64,000 nucleotides of DNA, from NCBI GenBank assembly GCA_013368375.1, contig JAACJP010000027.1:1-64000 (forward strand), read 5' to 3'. The number at the start of each line of letters is the position of its first letter. Within the stretch, counting starts at the first letter, position 1. The stretch comes from Tricholomella constricta (taxonomy: Eukaryota; Basidiomycota; Agaricomycetes; Agaricales; Lyophyllaceae). The notes under the pieces were generated by a model. It ran no database searches. It worked only from the letters and a program-made list of their open reading frames with translations, and was not told where the DNA came from. Positions 14,516 through 24,775 of the stretch are shown in pieces. Position numbers and translations under genes: made by a program.

Positions 14516-15010
14516 ATGTGTACATGGCACCCTCAGTGAGGGTGTGGCCATACCTGCAATTTGGACATGCTCCCAAATGTGCAGAGAACATTAGGTGGAA
14601 TGAATGCACAGCACCCTTACTGAGGGTGCACCCATGCCTGCAATTTGCATTCTATTTGGACATGTGTACACGGCACCCTCAGTGAGGGTGTACCCATGCC
14701 CGCAATTTGGACATGTTCCCAAATGTGCAGATAACGTTAGATAGAACGAATGCACGGCACCCTCACTGAGGGTGCACCCATGCCCACAATTTGCATTTGA
14801 TTTGGACATGCATGTGTGGCACCCTCAGTGAGGGTGTGGCCATACCCGCAATTTGGACATGCTCCCAGATGTGCAGAGAACCTTAGATGGAACGAATGCA
14901 TGGCACTCTCACTGAGGGTGTGCCCATGCCTGCGATTTGGACATGTTCCGAAACATGCGGAGAACATTACATGGAACCATGTGCATGGCACCCTCACTGA
15001 GGGTGCGCGA
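14516..15010. repeat. Cluster of seven 19-20 bp palindromes at array edge
   Basis: Copies of the palindrome GGCACCCTCA-S-TGAGGGTGCC, some with one or two changes, lie at 14526-14544, 14611-14629, 14672-14690, 14756-14775, 14818-14836, 14902-14920 and 14987-15006, about 60-85 bp apart. Between them a second diverged motif recurs, CAATTTGGACATG followed by TCCCAAA and GTGCAGAGAACATTA. The central base varies: G in copies 1, 3 and 5, C in the others, which is what inversion of the palindrome in place would give. The spacers are related to each other, so this is a minisatellite and not a CRISPR-like array. Confidence 0.95.
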
Positions 15011-15074
15011 TAAGTGCACATGTGCGCAACAATGTCCACCGATGCCTGCAAGCAAACTAGTCATCCGTCGGGAT

Positions 15075-15300
15075 TGCAACCATGGGGCATGGGCTTGGGA
15101 CACAGGCTCGGGGCTTCGGGTATGGGCTTGGAGCTTGGAGCACGTGGCAAGGGCTCGGGACTTTGGGGCTTCGGAATGTGGGGCTTCGGGTACGGGCTTG
15201 GGGCTTGGAGCACGGGGACGAGTCGGGGCTTCGGGCTTGGGACTTTCGGGCTTTGGGCATGGGCATGGGCACGGGCTCGGGGCTTGGCTGCTCCACTGCA
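15075..15300. repeat. GC-rich simple repeat (GGCTTCGGG / GGGCTTGGG)
   Basis: Irregular reiteration of GGGCTTGGG, GGCTTCGGG and GGGCATGGGC over about 220 bp. It gives long open frames on both strands with Gly/Leu/Trp or Pro/Ser/Lys runs, none of which looks like a protein. The same simple repeat in the same position relative to the palindrome cluster is found at 38,660-38,795. Confidence 0.9.
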
Positions 15301-15660
15301 ATAGCAGCACCAGACCTCTGCGAGATCTTTGTCCGTCTGAATGAGGGTGAAGCAACTCTCTTAAGACTGTATATATGCTCTCGAAGGTCTACTTACTCCC
15401 AAGAAATTTACAGAACTTGGTTAGATTCTCTCTTATTTACATTCAAAGTTAAATTAAAGCTTGAAGAACTGGAATTTTCCCCGTACCCCTTCATGTCCCC
15501 TTCATCCGCAGTACTTTCAGCCTGGCAAGCTTACCTTACAGCAACTGCGGAAGGCTTTGATATGCCAGACTCCGCCTTAGCAGAAGTCCTTCTTTACGAC
15601 TGTAAGCTCGCTAGCATCCGCCACCATCGCCAACGTTGTGATCGCCTGTATAGTCATAGC
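15285..15660. other. Flank of composite repeat, paralogous to 38,790-39,110
   Basis: From TCCACTGCAA onward this sequence matches the segment at 38,795-39,110: CAGCAGCACCAGA, CTGCGAGAT, TTTGTC, TCTGAATGA, AGACTGTATATATG, TTCTCTCTTATTTACATTCA, AAGTTAAA, CTTGAAGAAC and GGAATTTTTC-like blocks appear in the same order. An open frame crosses it on the plus strand but is not continuous in the second copy, so I do not call a gene. Confidence 0.75.
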
Positions 15661-16349
15661 GCCTGACTGTCACAGTCTCACTACTGCGGTTCAGATGCTT
15701 GAGGAGGCGCTCAACAATGGGATTGAGGTACGTATTCCCCCGGTAACATTCGCAATGCACATCGAGAAGATACCGAGTCAGCCCATGCCCTAATCACAGT
15801 ACTGAAGGACAAGGACGACTGCACCTGTCCCGACATCCTTGCCACTGCCGTCGAAGAGTCGGACTGCGTCGCCAAACTCGCCTGCCATGCGAGCCGCTTC
15901 ACTGCAACCATCCCGCCCACAAGTCCCATCGCGCAGAGCTCTCTTCCCCCGTGTCGAGATCTAGAACATGCATCTCAGGCCGCTCCAAAGCCAGCAGCTC
16001 TGTGGCGGACGCGCATCTGCGGCCCCTCTCTGAGTCTCTAATGCTCTGATGTTCGCAAAGCACGCGTCGCTACGAGGATAGTGGGTGATGCTTGCGATGA
16101 GGACGAGGACGAGGATCTTACACTAACATCGACAACAAAGCAACTTGAAGTCAGAGGGGGGCCATGGTTGTGGTGGGCTGCACTCGAAATCGCATCTGCC
16201 ACTGCAGCCGCGCCTGCGCGCGGACACGCCGTTCCAGGATTATACGACGCTGAGTGAGGCGAAGAAGGGTTTCTGACTCCGCCGGGGAGGACGTGAGGTC
16301 GAGAAGGCGCGCTTACTCGCGCACCTGCGTTGTCAAATCACCCGCCATT
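15661..16349. other. No recognisable feature
   Basis: Unique-looking sequence without a convincing reading frame or splice structure. Short GA-rich stretches (16,090-16,120) are the only compositional oddity. Confidence 0.5.
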
Positions 16350-16619
16350 GTATTCACCGAAAGCCTGGGAGTAGGTCAAAGTCAGCATCGAGGACCAAAA
16401 AGCAGAGCAAAAGGCCAAAGTAATGAGGACGCACGTAATCTCCGATTAAGGTACGACTCGGGGAGGGCGCAGTTCGTGTGGCTGTTCTAGGAGGCGAGCG
16501 TTTTCGAGTTGGAGCGCTGGTAAGTGGGAAGAGGTTGGCGAGCTCGGGGCCCATGGACGCCGGCGAGGCCTCGTCGTCATTGCTCGAGTCATCCCAATTG
16601 TCGCCCGCCTGTTAACTGG
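16350..16619 (-). pseudogene. Fragment paralogous to 52.3-52.55 kb, possible C6 transcription-factor piece
   Basis: The minus strand around 16,500-16,560 encodes MGPELANLFPLTS and matches, base for base over about 90 bp, the segment at 52,465-52,555 whose minus strand encodes MGPDLANLFPFTKRS. Beyond this the two diverge, and in this copy the frame does not continue into the Leu-rich helix seen at 52.4 kb. The longer copy resembles the middle region of agaricomycete Zn(II)2Cys6 transcription factors, but that identity is tentative. It is a short broken duplicate with no start or DNA-binding domain. Confidence 0.4.
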
Positions 16620-17070
16620 TCACTGGAACGCTCGACTGAAATTATCCGTGAAATCGCAGTAGCCTTGGGATCCCTCCAACCAGTCGAAGTTGCTACGCGC
16701 AAGCGTCTGCCACTGCAAACCCACAATTCTCGTGAGCACACAATATGTCAACTGAAAAAGTAAACGACTGGGGACTTACCATACGCTGGTCGTAGCTCAC
16801 TTTGTAATTGCTCTTTTCCCAATACAAGAATCCAGGCCATTCCAGGTAATGTATGAGGAAAGCTCTGCAGGCACGTTGGTGGGCCCAGGATTGGATGAGG
16901 TTCTGTTTGATGACTGTCTTGAGACAAAAGGGAGTGCAAGTAAAAAAAAAATCAAGAACTGACGTAGTGGTGGTGTAGGTTGGGCTGGTGGAGGGGGTCG
17001 ACGTTCTGGAAGTTGTTGTTGAAGTAGAGCTTGTAGTTGTTGTTGTTGTCGTCGTTGTCGTGGACATCGG
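16620..17070 (-). pseudogene. Unrecognised exon pair with intact intron
   Basis: A minus-strand exon ending at 16,780 (residues ...SWAHQRACRAFLIHYLEWP..., ending in KVSYDQRM) joins in frame, across a 65 bp GTAAGT...TTTGCAG intron (16,779-16,713), to a 30-codon last exon (16,712-16,620; starts WQTLARSNFDWLEGSQ, ends at TGA). Upstream lies an Asn/Asp/His-rich stretch (NNNNYKLYFNNNFQNVDPL) in another frame, separated by a T-rich possible intron near 16,930-16,970. The junction and amino acid make-up look genic, but I do not recognise the family and find no start codon, so it may be the 3' end of a broken gene. It sits directly against the transcription-factor-like fragment on its 3' side. Confidence 0.35.
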
Positions 17071-17079
17071 CTAAGCCCT

Positions 17080-17640
17080 GCCAGGAATACATGGCTCGAT
17101 CAGCTCCGTCTTGGCTTGGCACGCAGGCAGGGGGAAAGACAACGACGAGCTTCGAGGGAGAGCTGTAGCTAGGGTGCAGGTAGCCGATCAGAGGCCTGGG
17201 ACGGTAGTGGAGGCTCTGCAGATGTCGAAACAAGGGGATACGGCGATGGCGACAGCGCGAGTCCATCCACGATCTCCATCCCCATCTCTATGCCCCCATC
17301 CTCATACTTCGAAGCGGCAGCAGCAGCAGCAAAATGCGCCAGCAGCACACCTGCATCTGCACAGCCTTTTTCCTTCCGGTCTGGCAGCAGCTCCAATCCC
17401 ACGATCATCCCCAACTGGCAACACCTCCATGCTGTTGCTGCTCCCTCCGTCACCACTCCTGCTCCTACTGCCCGAGCCCGACGCGGCCCTGTCCCTGTCT
17501 TGGTCTGTCCTTCTCGTCCTTGCGCTTCTTTGATCAATTTTGTCGTCCGGCGTGGTATTACTGAGGGCGGCATCGACGTCAAGTAGCGGCAGCAGGGACA
17601 GAGGAATCTGTGACGATAGTAGGGTGAGACTCGCTGTGAA
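17080..17640 (-). pseudogene. Degenerate exons paralogous to 54.9-55.37 kb
   Basis: The minus strand (DRDRAASGS, then SMEVLPVG, then VDGLALSPSPYPLVST, SQDG and YSWQGL) parallels the plus strand at 54,940-55,320 (DRDRVRDKAASGFD, VEVWPVG, VNGLPPSPSQYHLVST, SHDG, HSWQG) in the same order. The two copies differ by frameshifts and by a Cys/Ala-coding CAG-type triplet run here (17,310-17,340). The repeated order shows they descend from one gene. Its function is unknown: the recognisable part is low-complexity Asp/Arg and Ser/Pro sequence. Confidence 0.5.
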
Positions 17641-17679
17641 TATTATCCAGTTTGGAAGAAGCGAATTCATGAGGATGGA

Positions 17680-18300
17680 CTACGAGGTACTATACCAGTG
17701 ATAAACAAGACGGTGACGCATAAAATTCGTGATTGAGGAGGTACTCTGTGATTTTTGTCGAAATCTCAGCGCACCCAGTCCTTCGAGAGCCTGAGAGGCT
17801 GTGGCCGGCAATAGCAGAGCGTTCAAAATCTTCGATTTGAGGGATGCTTCACAAGCGCGAAAAGTGATCCAGAGCCGTGTCGCTCCATCAAACCGTCGCA
17901 TAGAACATAAGGCGGCAGCGCTGACGACGCGGAACAAGTCGTCGGACTTCTCGATGGTTTGAGAAGGGGGCTTGAGTTTGCTGTAGCTCCAAGCGTCAGC
18001 GAAATTTCATCAGAGTGACTCAGGTTTCTTTTTACCGGTAACAGAACTCATTGAGCATTTCTAGAGGGGATGTGAAAAGTGAGTATGCGTAAACGAAAGT
18101 ACTTTCGAGAGATCACGAACCAAGGAGTCGAGTGGGTCGAGGATCTTGTCGACAATGAGCCCATGGAATTCGATGAAGGCGGGGATGTCGAGTGCCGACT
18201 GGGGCGAATCATACTTAATGCCTTGCTTGATGGACTGCGACGTGAGCAGATGTTAGCGGCGGCGGCGAGGAGGCATATGTCGTCGATCTGATTAGAAAAT
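17680..18300 (-). pseudogene. Phosphatidylserine decarboxylase (PSD2-type) fragment
   Basis: Read on the minus strand, 18,240-18,110 encodes KYDSPQSALDIPAFIEFHG and DKILDPLDSL. After a gap, 17,960-17,865 encodes a diverged form of the block RLVSAADCHLM...DEATRLWI seen intact at 44.55 kb. These are consecutive blocks of the catalytic domain of fungal PSD2 proenzymes, which make phosphatidylethanolamine from phosphatidylserine on internal membranes. Frames shift between blocks, and the C-terminal self-cleavage region (LGST/GGST motif) is absent, so it cannot be active. It lies directly downstream of an ankyrin fragment in the same orientation, an unnatural neighbour. A longer copy of the same gene is at 44,190-46,590. 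Confidence 0.8.
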
Positions 18301-18329
18301 GGCATGTTTGAAATTGGGCGACAATTGCA

Positions 18330-18900
18330 CCAATTAGCCCCCGACCAGCCATGTCATCGATCGACTTACTCTGGTGTCCCAATACCTCCTGCTCATTGCC
18401 GTCGTCATCGTCCAGCTACCACACAACAATCTGGCAATAGTTTGATGATGTCGACGTGGCCGAGGGATGCAGCGAGGCAGAGTGGAGTGGTGACAGAGCT
18501 GAGGGGATGAAGCCCATGAGAAAGCTGTAACGAAGAGGGTGTTGAGCAGATTACACGAACACCAGAGGGCGGCGCCAGAGTCGAAGTCATCGTTGGACTT
18601 GTGCCGGTTTCGCCGAGGAAGGGTCGCTGGTGCGAACTTACAGATGCAAGTGATCGGTGGCTGTACAGCCAGCGCCTGGACTGTCTCCACCTGGCTCTCC
18701 TGCGAACCCCTCAAACCACGCCTCGACGCCATCCGAGGATGTGTGCAAACGTGCTGTACCCTCACGCCATGCGAGACGTGGGCAGACGGCGTCAAGGTGT
18801 GGAGGATTGCCGGTACGATTCGCTCTTCTCCTTCTCTAATTGTTGCACACCTGACCTGGGCCACAGACTGTGTGGAGAGGGTTATTAAGGAGGGAAAGAA
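18330..18900 (-). pseudogene. Ankyrin-repeat protein fragment
   Basis: The minus strand near 18,500-18,430 encodes TTPLCLAASLGHVDIIKLL, a good match to an ankyrin repeat (TPLHLAA..GH.dIvklLL). Upstream, 18,600-18,560 (KSNDDFDSGAAL) matches the plus-strand fragment at 53,915-53,975, which retains the LTPLHLAA motif. Frames differ between blocks and no start or full repeat stack is present. Ankyrin repeats mediate protein binding; nothing more specific can be said. Confidence 0.5.
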
Positions 18901-19439
18901 ATGTCACCGACATGCGGCCACTAAGGGTAGGTACATGCCGTCCTGTCCTCCTCCGCTCGCTCATTGCTTCCCTTCCACTTTTAAGCTCCACTGCACCGTC
19001 CTCAACACCTCCAATTTCCAAACACCGCCCAGCTCACGCCCGCACCCATGGCCAGTCCCTCTGTCCTTTGAGCGCTCACCCGGGCAACGACACAAACTTT
19101 GCCTCCACCGGTCCCCGTCCCCGTCGCCGCCCCCGCTATGTCACGAAAGCACTTACCGCCACGGCCACCACGCCCCTTCCTCCACCCCCTGCACCAGTGC
19201 CACTTGCCCGCGCGCTCGCCCTCACGCTCAACCGTCTCCACCCCGCCTCTGCGACAGAGGCACTGGCCTGAGTGCACGAGCTCCCGCTCTAGGCCATGGG
19301 CAGCTGCGGGTCAGGCGGCACGTATGTCTGCTGGGAGGGTGTACACCTGCTGTTGGTTGGGGGTGGGGGTCAGGTGAGGTGCAGCTTTTTTCGTTTTTCT
19401 TCTGTCCACCACCACTTTACATCGATCCCAAACAGTCGG
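18901..19439. other. C-rich low-complexity stretch, no gene called
   Basis: Long CCN-rich sequence that is open in several frames on both strands (Pro/Ser/His-rich on plus, Gly/Arg-rich on minus). It shows no motif and is probably a degraded Pro-rich linker or intergenic DNA. Confidence 0.5.
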
Positions 19440-20170
19440 CAATGGCCCGGTAGGCGTTCTCTGGTTTGCAATTGTTGTCCAACCTTTCTCAATTCTTGGT
19501 AACCTCTACGGCCTCATAAGCGACACGCTCCTCTTCTTCCACGCAACACTCTCATCGTTTGGTTCCATTGTTGAATGTTGTTTTCTTTTCCGTCATCGGC
19601 ATCGACCGCAACGTCTTCTCCCCCTCCCTTTCCTCCCAAGGAGCCCTCTCCGTCGGCTGGTCCTTCGCCGCCACTGTCGACATCCTCTGGGCACTTTACT
19701 TCACAATGAAGGCAACCACACCCTGACGCCGAGCCTTCTCCAGCCTCGGAGACTTCGACACGGCGCTCCACCGGCAAAAGAAGCCGCCACGCTCCATTCT
19801 GAGCGTTCCCACCAACATCGATATGTTCACGTATCCGCCCCTGCCCTTTCTGGATCTGTTATCGCAGCGATGCTGACGCATCAGTGATACAGAGGGAGAG
19901 CACAGCAGTGAGTTTGGACGGGGGTGCGAGGAATCACGGAAGGATGCTCTCGGGCGCGATGTCGGACACGGGGGTCGTGTTTACTGCCGGTACTGCCCCA
20001 ACAGAACCCGCCGAGCCCCAGCCACAGCAGGGCGATAAGCCTGTCGCACAGGGATCGGGAATTGCGGCCCCCGTGCAGGAGAGAAGAGCTATGATCTCAG
20101 GGCAGAGGGGTTCTACGCATGTGTGTAATGCCAGAGTTTTTTCCTTTCTTGAGTTTTTGAAGGACTGACG
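19440..20170 (+). pseudogene. SHO1-like osmosensor membrane-region fragment
   Basis: Plus strand 19,450-19,590 encodes VGVLWFAIVVQPFSILG and then YGLISDTLLFFH. After a frameshift near 19,577 the sequence continues VVFFSVIGIDRNVF, ALSVGWSFAATVDILWALYF (to about 19,715). The order and spacing of these two hydrophobic segments, with VDILW.LYFT at the end, match the third and fourth membrane spans of the fungal SHO1 osmosensor, a plasma-membrane adaptor of the HOG pathway. A Pro/Gln-rich open stretch follows (19,980-20,090, TAPTEPAEPQPQQGDK), where SHO1 has its linker, but no SH3 domain is found. The frameshift and missing ends make it a pseudogene. Confidence 0.55.
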
Positions 20171-20653
20171 TCCTTTATAATGTACGCCGACGAACCGCTT
20201 CAAAGCAGCTTCGAACGCCTACAAGACACTACACTACACTTCTGCGAGAGCGCTTTGGCGGACAGCAAATTATGGTGTTGGATTTTCGGCCTACATATAC
20301 AGTTTTCTTAATGTGATCTACTCACGACGCTACATGTATATTGTTCTTTTTCGATATGAGGGCGGCAGAAGTTGCTGCCGTGCAGAGGCGCAATCGTCGC
20401 GGTACGGGCATTGGTGTGTGTGGTATCCGACAACAGTTGTATGGATTACGCATGTCAGGTGTACTTGGACTAGATCTATGTACCCTTACAGTATTTACTT
20501 AGACGGCTTTTCATTGATCTCAAAAATTAGGTTATTGTAAGTGTATAATGTGCGATATTACCCGTCGCGTTGTCAGTAAGTAAGCTGAGACTGAGTCAGG
20601 GCCAGTCAGGGCCTGGCAAGAGGGAATTACGGTGCAAGAACTCCGAGGTGCGC
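20171..20653. other. No recognisable feature
   Basis: AT-richer intergenic sequence with no convincing reading frame, splice signal or repeat. Confidence 0.5.
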
Positions 20654-20674
20654 GGCACCCTCAGTGAGGGTGCC
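20654..20674. repeat. Solo copy of the 21 bp palindrome
   Basis: Perfect GGCACCCTCA-G-TGAGGGTGCC. Flank GAGGTGCGC on the left and CTGAAAG on the right, both shared with the copy at 27,850. Confidence 0.95.
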
Positions 20675-22459
20675 CTGAAAGAAAATGGCCTTGTTTCGCG
20701 ATACACCTTCATAGCATTCGCATGTGCGACGAGCAGGCCGTGGCAAATGCTGAAGGCCAATTAATTGCCAATTAGACACTTGAACGAAATTCATGGGTCA
20801 TTTGGCATCACCTCGTAACGCCATTCAGGAAAAAGCGCTCACCGGTCAAAAATTCACAGAAGATCGGCAGGTGGCTCACGTCTTTAGGGAGCTCTAAATG
20901 GCGAGAGTTAAGAAAGTCGGCAACTTTAGTTCGCGCTCTTCAACTAAACAGAACAACCGTGAACAGCGAGTTCCTGAGGAAATTTCAATTCTACCATTCC
21001 CGAGTATCGTCCGCCGATTGTAGATGCGTTTAACGATGCCCTCATTTCGAATTGGATGGCGTACCCGCAAAGTATCCACCATGTATTGCCAGTGCTCTGA
21101 CCAACATTGCTCTGAGCGCGCGCCTGCAAACAAGACCTCTCCCAGCCGCTGCACCCTGATCTTCCGAGCACCGTGCCCGTTCCCGGCTCTCGATGATGCA
21201 GCCCCGCGTCCTTTACTCAGCTGATAATCTCTCTAACATACACCATAGTCAGGAACACGTACACACAGCCGATTAGTGTGCACCTTGACTGTCTGAGCCC
21301 ACTTCCGACCTTTATGTGCCCCAACGGCGCGTGGTCGCAATCAAGAAGGTCGTGTTGCAGCCATTGGTATAGATCGGCAACTGAATAAGAAAATATATCG
21401 CTAGACGCAATCGGAACATGGCCAAGGAACTTACCTGTGCTCAGTTGTTAGCGAAACGGCTGCACTATGCCGATCGTAAGAAGATGGCTTCAGGTACTTG
21501 AGGGTTCAAAGTGCCTCACCGTCGAGTCGAATCTCCACGGTAAGGCTATTTGAAGCCTTGAGGACGCGTCAAAGAGTACTGCACAGCGTGGCTGAGCCGT
21601 CGATGGTAGAATACAACCTACGAAAGAAGTAGTGGTCAGGACAACAACTCGAGAGTGATACAAAACGCACCTGTGAGACCGTTACCATGTCAGGATGGTT
21701 CGTGCATTGTGCACAGAAGGTGGCGACGAGTACCTACGTGAGTAAACCAAAGTTGGGGGCCCTCACGCTGTTCGAGTATGAGGTGTGTCGGGGCTAGTCG
21801 TAACCAGAAGACGACTTACGACAGCTGAGAACACATTTGACATGACCTTGAACTTGACGAAAGTAGAACACTTGCCAGCGGGGCCGCAGATGGGCGTCTG
21901 GGTCGGGGCTGAGTTCGGAGATGCGTAGTCTGAATCTTGACGTGGGGAAAGGGAGCGGGCCGTTGCGATCGTGGAAGCCCTCATGCATGGTGGGGGCTTG
22001 TGGGCTGGACGGTCGCAGTGGAGAGGTTCGCGCGGGTGTAGGGGCAGGTGCCGTCGTCCTTGTCCTTCGGGACCTGGCACAGGGCGTGGGCTGAGGGGGG
22101 TGTCAGTGTTTTCTCGACGTGTGTTGCGAAAAATATCGGGGAGAAGAGGGATTCAGGACGTGGGAGTGGGTCGGGACGCAAAGTATGGCGGGTGGGCGTG
22201 TCACTTTGGAAAGAGCGCTCGGGTTTAGGGTTGGCAGCTGCGGCAAATGCAAGAGGTCTAACGTGCGTGGCTGTGGCTGGAGTCACGGATGTCAGAGTCA
22301 AGGGAGCTCGGCGCGCCAGCTTCTTCGTTGTCATCCCCCGCGCAGCTGACCATCTGGTGAGCTTTGGAAACACGTTCAGGTTGCGAATCTTCGAGACGCC
22401 GTTGACGAGGTTTACGGAGACACGTTCTCCCAAGATACACATGAAATCAAACTGACTGT
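20675..22459. other. No recognisable gene; small paralogy to 35.7 kb
   Basis: No recognised protein. A segment around 21,590-21,700 (CTGAGCCGTCGATGG ... ACGCACCTGTGAGACC) resembles 35,735-35,835 (TTGAGCCGTCGATGG ... ACGCACCTGTGAGACT). On the minus strand the shared part reads as a donor-like CACAG/GTGCGT, so both may be relics of the same intron-containing gene. The minus strand at 21,980-22,440 is open for about 150 codons, but its composition (Thr/Pro/Arg) is not convincing. Confidence 0.45.
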
Positions 22460-23150
22460 GTCGTAGTTGATGCTGGGATCGGCGGGGCTATGGGATCGCG
22501 AGGGGGCACCGACGGTTGCGACATATATGTACATGGATGAGCTGCAAAATGGTGAGCAAAGATCAAGCGCCGATGAAAAGACCCCGACCTTGCACGAACG
22601 TCAACCTGCGATCGATGTTCTTGGCGTGTACGACCAGGCGCAGCGCAGCAAAGAACTGGCCGCTGCTCAGCTCGTCCGCCAGCCTCATCCCCGTCGAGAA
22701 CAAGTGTAAGGTCTTGAACATTTGAACCCTCGTCAGTAGCTCGTCCCGATCAGAGTCAGACCACGACTTACCACATCGATGTTCCCCAGGGCCAGATGTA
22801 CCAGCCCCGCAGCCACCCCCGCGCTCCTGCAATCCGATCCTCATCTGCTCATAGTACGCATCGTCGTGCTTCTGCTTTCTACCCTCGTCATCTTCCGCCC
22901 AGACCAGATCGTTGAAGCTCCTCGTATAGAGGTCGTACTCTGCGCCGTTCAAAGCAGAGGCATGCAGCATCACATTGTAGTCTATTTGGGATGTATAGAC
23001 CCTGGTGAGTTGTATCCTAGGAGGGCAGGCGCGCCTGGAGGTCGTCGTTGAGCAAGTCACTGCCTGTTTAGGCGTCAACAAACAAAGGCCACTGCATGAC
23101 CCTGACATCGTCATCACCGTGGACGTCCACTTCGTCGGTGCGTCCCTTTT
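22460..23150 (-). pseudogene. Broken gene, family uncertain
   Basis: On the minus strand, 23,005-22,830 encodes an acidic, gene-like stretch (VYTSQIDYNVMLHASAL, then YDLYTRSFNDLVWAEDDEG and KQKHDDAYYEQMRIG). In a shifted frame comes AAGLVHLALGNIDV up to a GTAAGT donor (22,772). Then 22,715-22,590 encodes VQMFKTLHLFSTGMRLADE and LSSGQFFAALRLVVHA. The last block resembles a fungal EH-domain-like helix pair, which is only a guess. The frame change between the first two blocks argues for a pseudogene. A possible intron donor follows LTFVQ near 22,585. Confidence 0.4.
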
Positions 23151-23450
23151 CATGCCCTGCGGGCGTCGAGTATGACGATGGGCTGCGGGCCCGCACAATA
23201 CTTTGAACAAGTCTGAATCTTCTCAAATCCCCCCACCACTGACTGCCTCATCCCTATGGTTGGATGGTGCGCGATCGCGGATTCAGACAAAAGGGTGTCG
23301 CTCTGCCCTCTCCTCAGACCATCCTTCACTATCTTGCGCATTATTACTTCTGATTTTGATTGTACTGATAAGACCCTACAAGCACTATCCAATGCCTTTC
23401 AACTAGCAAAAGATTATGCAAATGCTTAAGGTGTGTCTCATGATACCCCA

Positions 23451-23877
23451 ATGTTTCGTGATTACGATTTTAGTCCACGCGTCACATATCGTTTTCGCTC
23501 TCAGGGTCCAAAGAAAATGCCGCTGGAGGAATTCAACGAACTGCAAGTGCTGCACCTCTATCTGTCGCCGTCATTTAGAGGGCCTGGTGCGTCTTTTTAT
23601 CTTAGCGTCCTATTCTTCACCATATTCTCGCTGACTCCGTTTTCAACCAGACCGCAGTAAAACACGCCCTTCAGAAGCTTATTGTCCGACTTGCGATCCA
23701 AAGTCCACCTCTGACGAGACATCACTGAGCTCAGCCGCTCTCAAGACCGTCCACGAAGCCCAGAATCTTCAGAAGACCATGCATGAAGATGACCACCGAC
23801 CATTCCCTGGAATCAAACTCGACGTCCGGCCCCCTCTGAGTTCTGGTTCCCTGTGCCCGTGGTGCATTCGTCGATGA
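23451..23877 (+). CDS. Hypothetical two-exon protein, 120 residues, two CxxC pairs
   Basis: ATG at 23,451 opens exon 1 (23,451-23,586), which ends in phase 1 at GTGCGT. A 64 bp intron ends in CAACCAG at 23,650, and exon 2 (23,651-23,877) continues in frame for 75 codons to TGA. The protein has KKMPLEEFNELQVLHLYL near residues 20-40, CPTC near residue 55 and CPWC close to the C terminus, which could bind a metal. The splice junction keeps the frame exactly, the main argument that it was a gene. I do not recognise it; given the surroundings it may be a fragment of a longer gene. Confidence 0.35.
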
Positions 23878-24202
23878 ATGCAGAGGGGCCGGTAAAGGCG
23901 AAGGAGGGACGGGCGGGGGGGTTAGTGGGTAAAAAGATATGCAGGGTTCGAAGAGGTCCGGGTTTCTGTGAGTGCGGTACGCTGCAATAGACGTACAATT
24001 TGAGAACATTGGTGACATTCTCGATGGCGGACACTTTGTAAATAGATTTTATTGTCAGTTAAGGAAGGCGTGCACTATAAAAGGACATGGTACACGCCAG
24101 ATCTGTCATGTTATTTGCTAGCAATAGCGATTCGTCATGCCCCCACATTCTCCTCACAGTATATACATCCATCGCTCGCACCAGACTCGCTGAGAAGCCG
24201 AT
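23878..24202. other. No gene; isolated TATA-like CTATAAAAGG
   Basis: No reading frame of note. CACTATAAAAGGACATGG lies at about 24,071-24,088, about 120 bp before a palindrome copy. No transcript start or gene can be tied to it. Confidence 0.3.
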
Positions 24203-24221
24203 GCACCCTCAGTGAGGGTGC
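24203..24221. repeat. Solo copy of the palindrome (19 bp)
   Basis: GCACCCTCA-G-TGAGGGTGC, followed at once by GCGGCACTCTCAG, the left arm of a second, incomplete copy. Confidence 0.93.
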
Positions 24222-24399
24222 GCGGCACTCTCAGTAAAAGAAAGTCGGTCAGCAGTTTCGAGAGAAATGCATACGTACGTTGCGCTTGCCATGGTGGAGG
24301 CTGAAGATGGGACGAACATTGTATACCATCGTTGTGGCCGTGGCGTTACTAAATCAATGTGGGGTCGGCAGCGCCGCAAATCATACATTCAACACTATT

Positions 24400-24775
24400 A
24401 TAGATACAAAGGGCCCGAAAGTTTGGGAAAGTGATGGTGGTGCGCCGCCCGCACGTGTGGGCTGCAGAGTCGGTATCGCGACTGCGTCTGGGAGTGGCTG
24501 CGAGCGGGCGCCTGCTGTTGTCGCTGATGTCGTCTACATCCGCGGGAATGGCGACCTCGAATTCGATCTCGATTTCGACTTTGGTTGTCGTGGTGAAGGC
24601 GCTGCAGATGATGAGTGGTTAGCGAGTGAAGAGAGACAACATGACGAGACAAACACACCTTGCTCGCGCGCGGGTTCTGGTGCGACTTCTGGTGTGATGC
24701 AGCACCGACAGCCTCCTCGAGTGTCTCCTCCTCGCGTTGAATGTAGCGCTTGTGCACCTTGGGCGGCATCTTGAT
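24400..24775 (-). pseudogene. Exon pair with conserved intron, copy A of three
   Basis: The minus strand from about 24,769 reads MPPKVHKRYIQREEETLEEA, then SHQKSHQNPRASK up to a GTGTGT donor. A ~57 bp intron ends in CATCTGCAG, then RLHHDNQSRNRDRIRG. The same exon-intron-exon arrangement is found on the minus strand at 31.06-30.9 kb and the plus strand at 54.25-54.42 kb, with intron position and splice sites kept. The MPPKV...EEE.TLEEA start is reminiscent of psq-type helix-turn-helix domains of fungal pogo-like transposases, but the helix-turn-helix core is not visible, so I hold that loosely. Frames downstream are broken. Confidence 0.4.

Noticed and set aside
14526..15006. CRISPR-like array of palindromic repeats and spacers
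   Set aside because: The spacers are related to each other and not unique, repeats vary, spacing is uneven, and the DNA is fungal.
15014..15355. Long overlapping frames over the GGCTTCGGG repeat as a Gly-rich protein
   Set aside because: All six frames are open because the repeat lacks stop-forming triplets; no start context, motif or conservation with the second copy at 38.7 kb.
19099..19377. Pro/Arg/His-rich frames around 19.1-19.4 kb as genes
   Set aside because: C-rich low complexity open in four frames, no splice logic and no motif.
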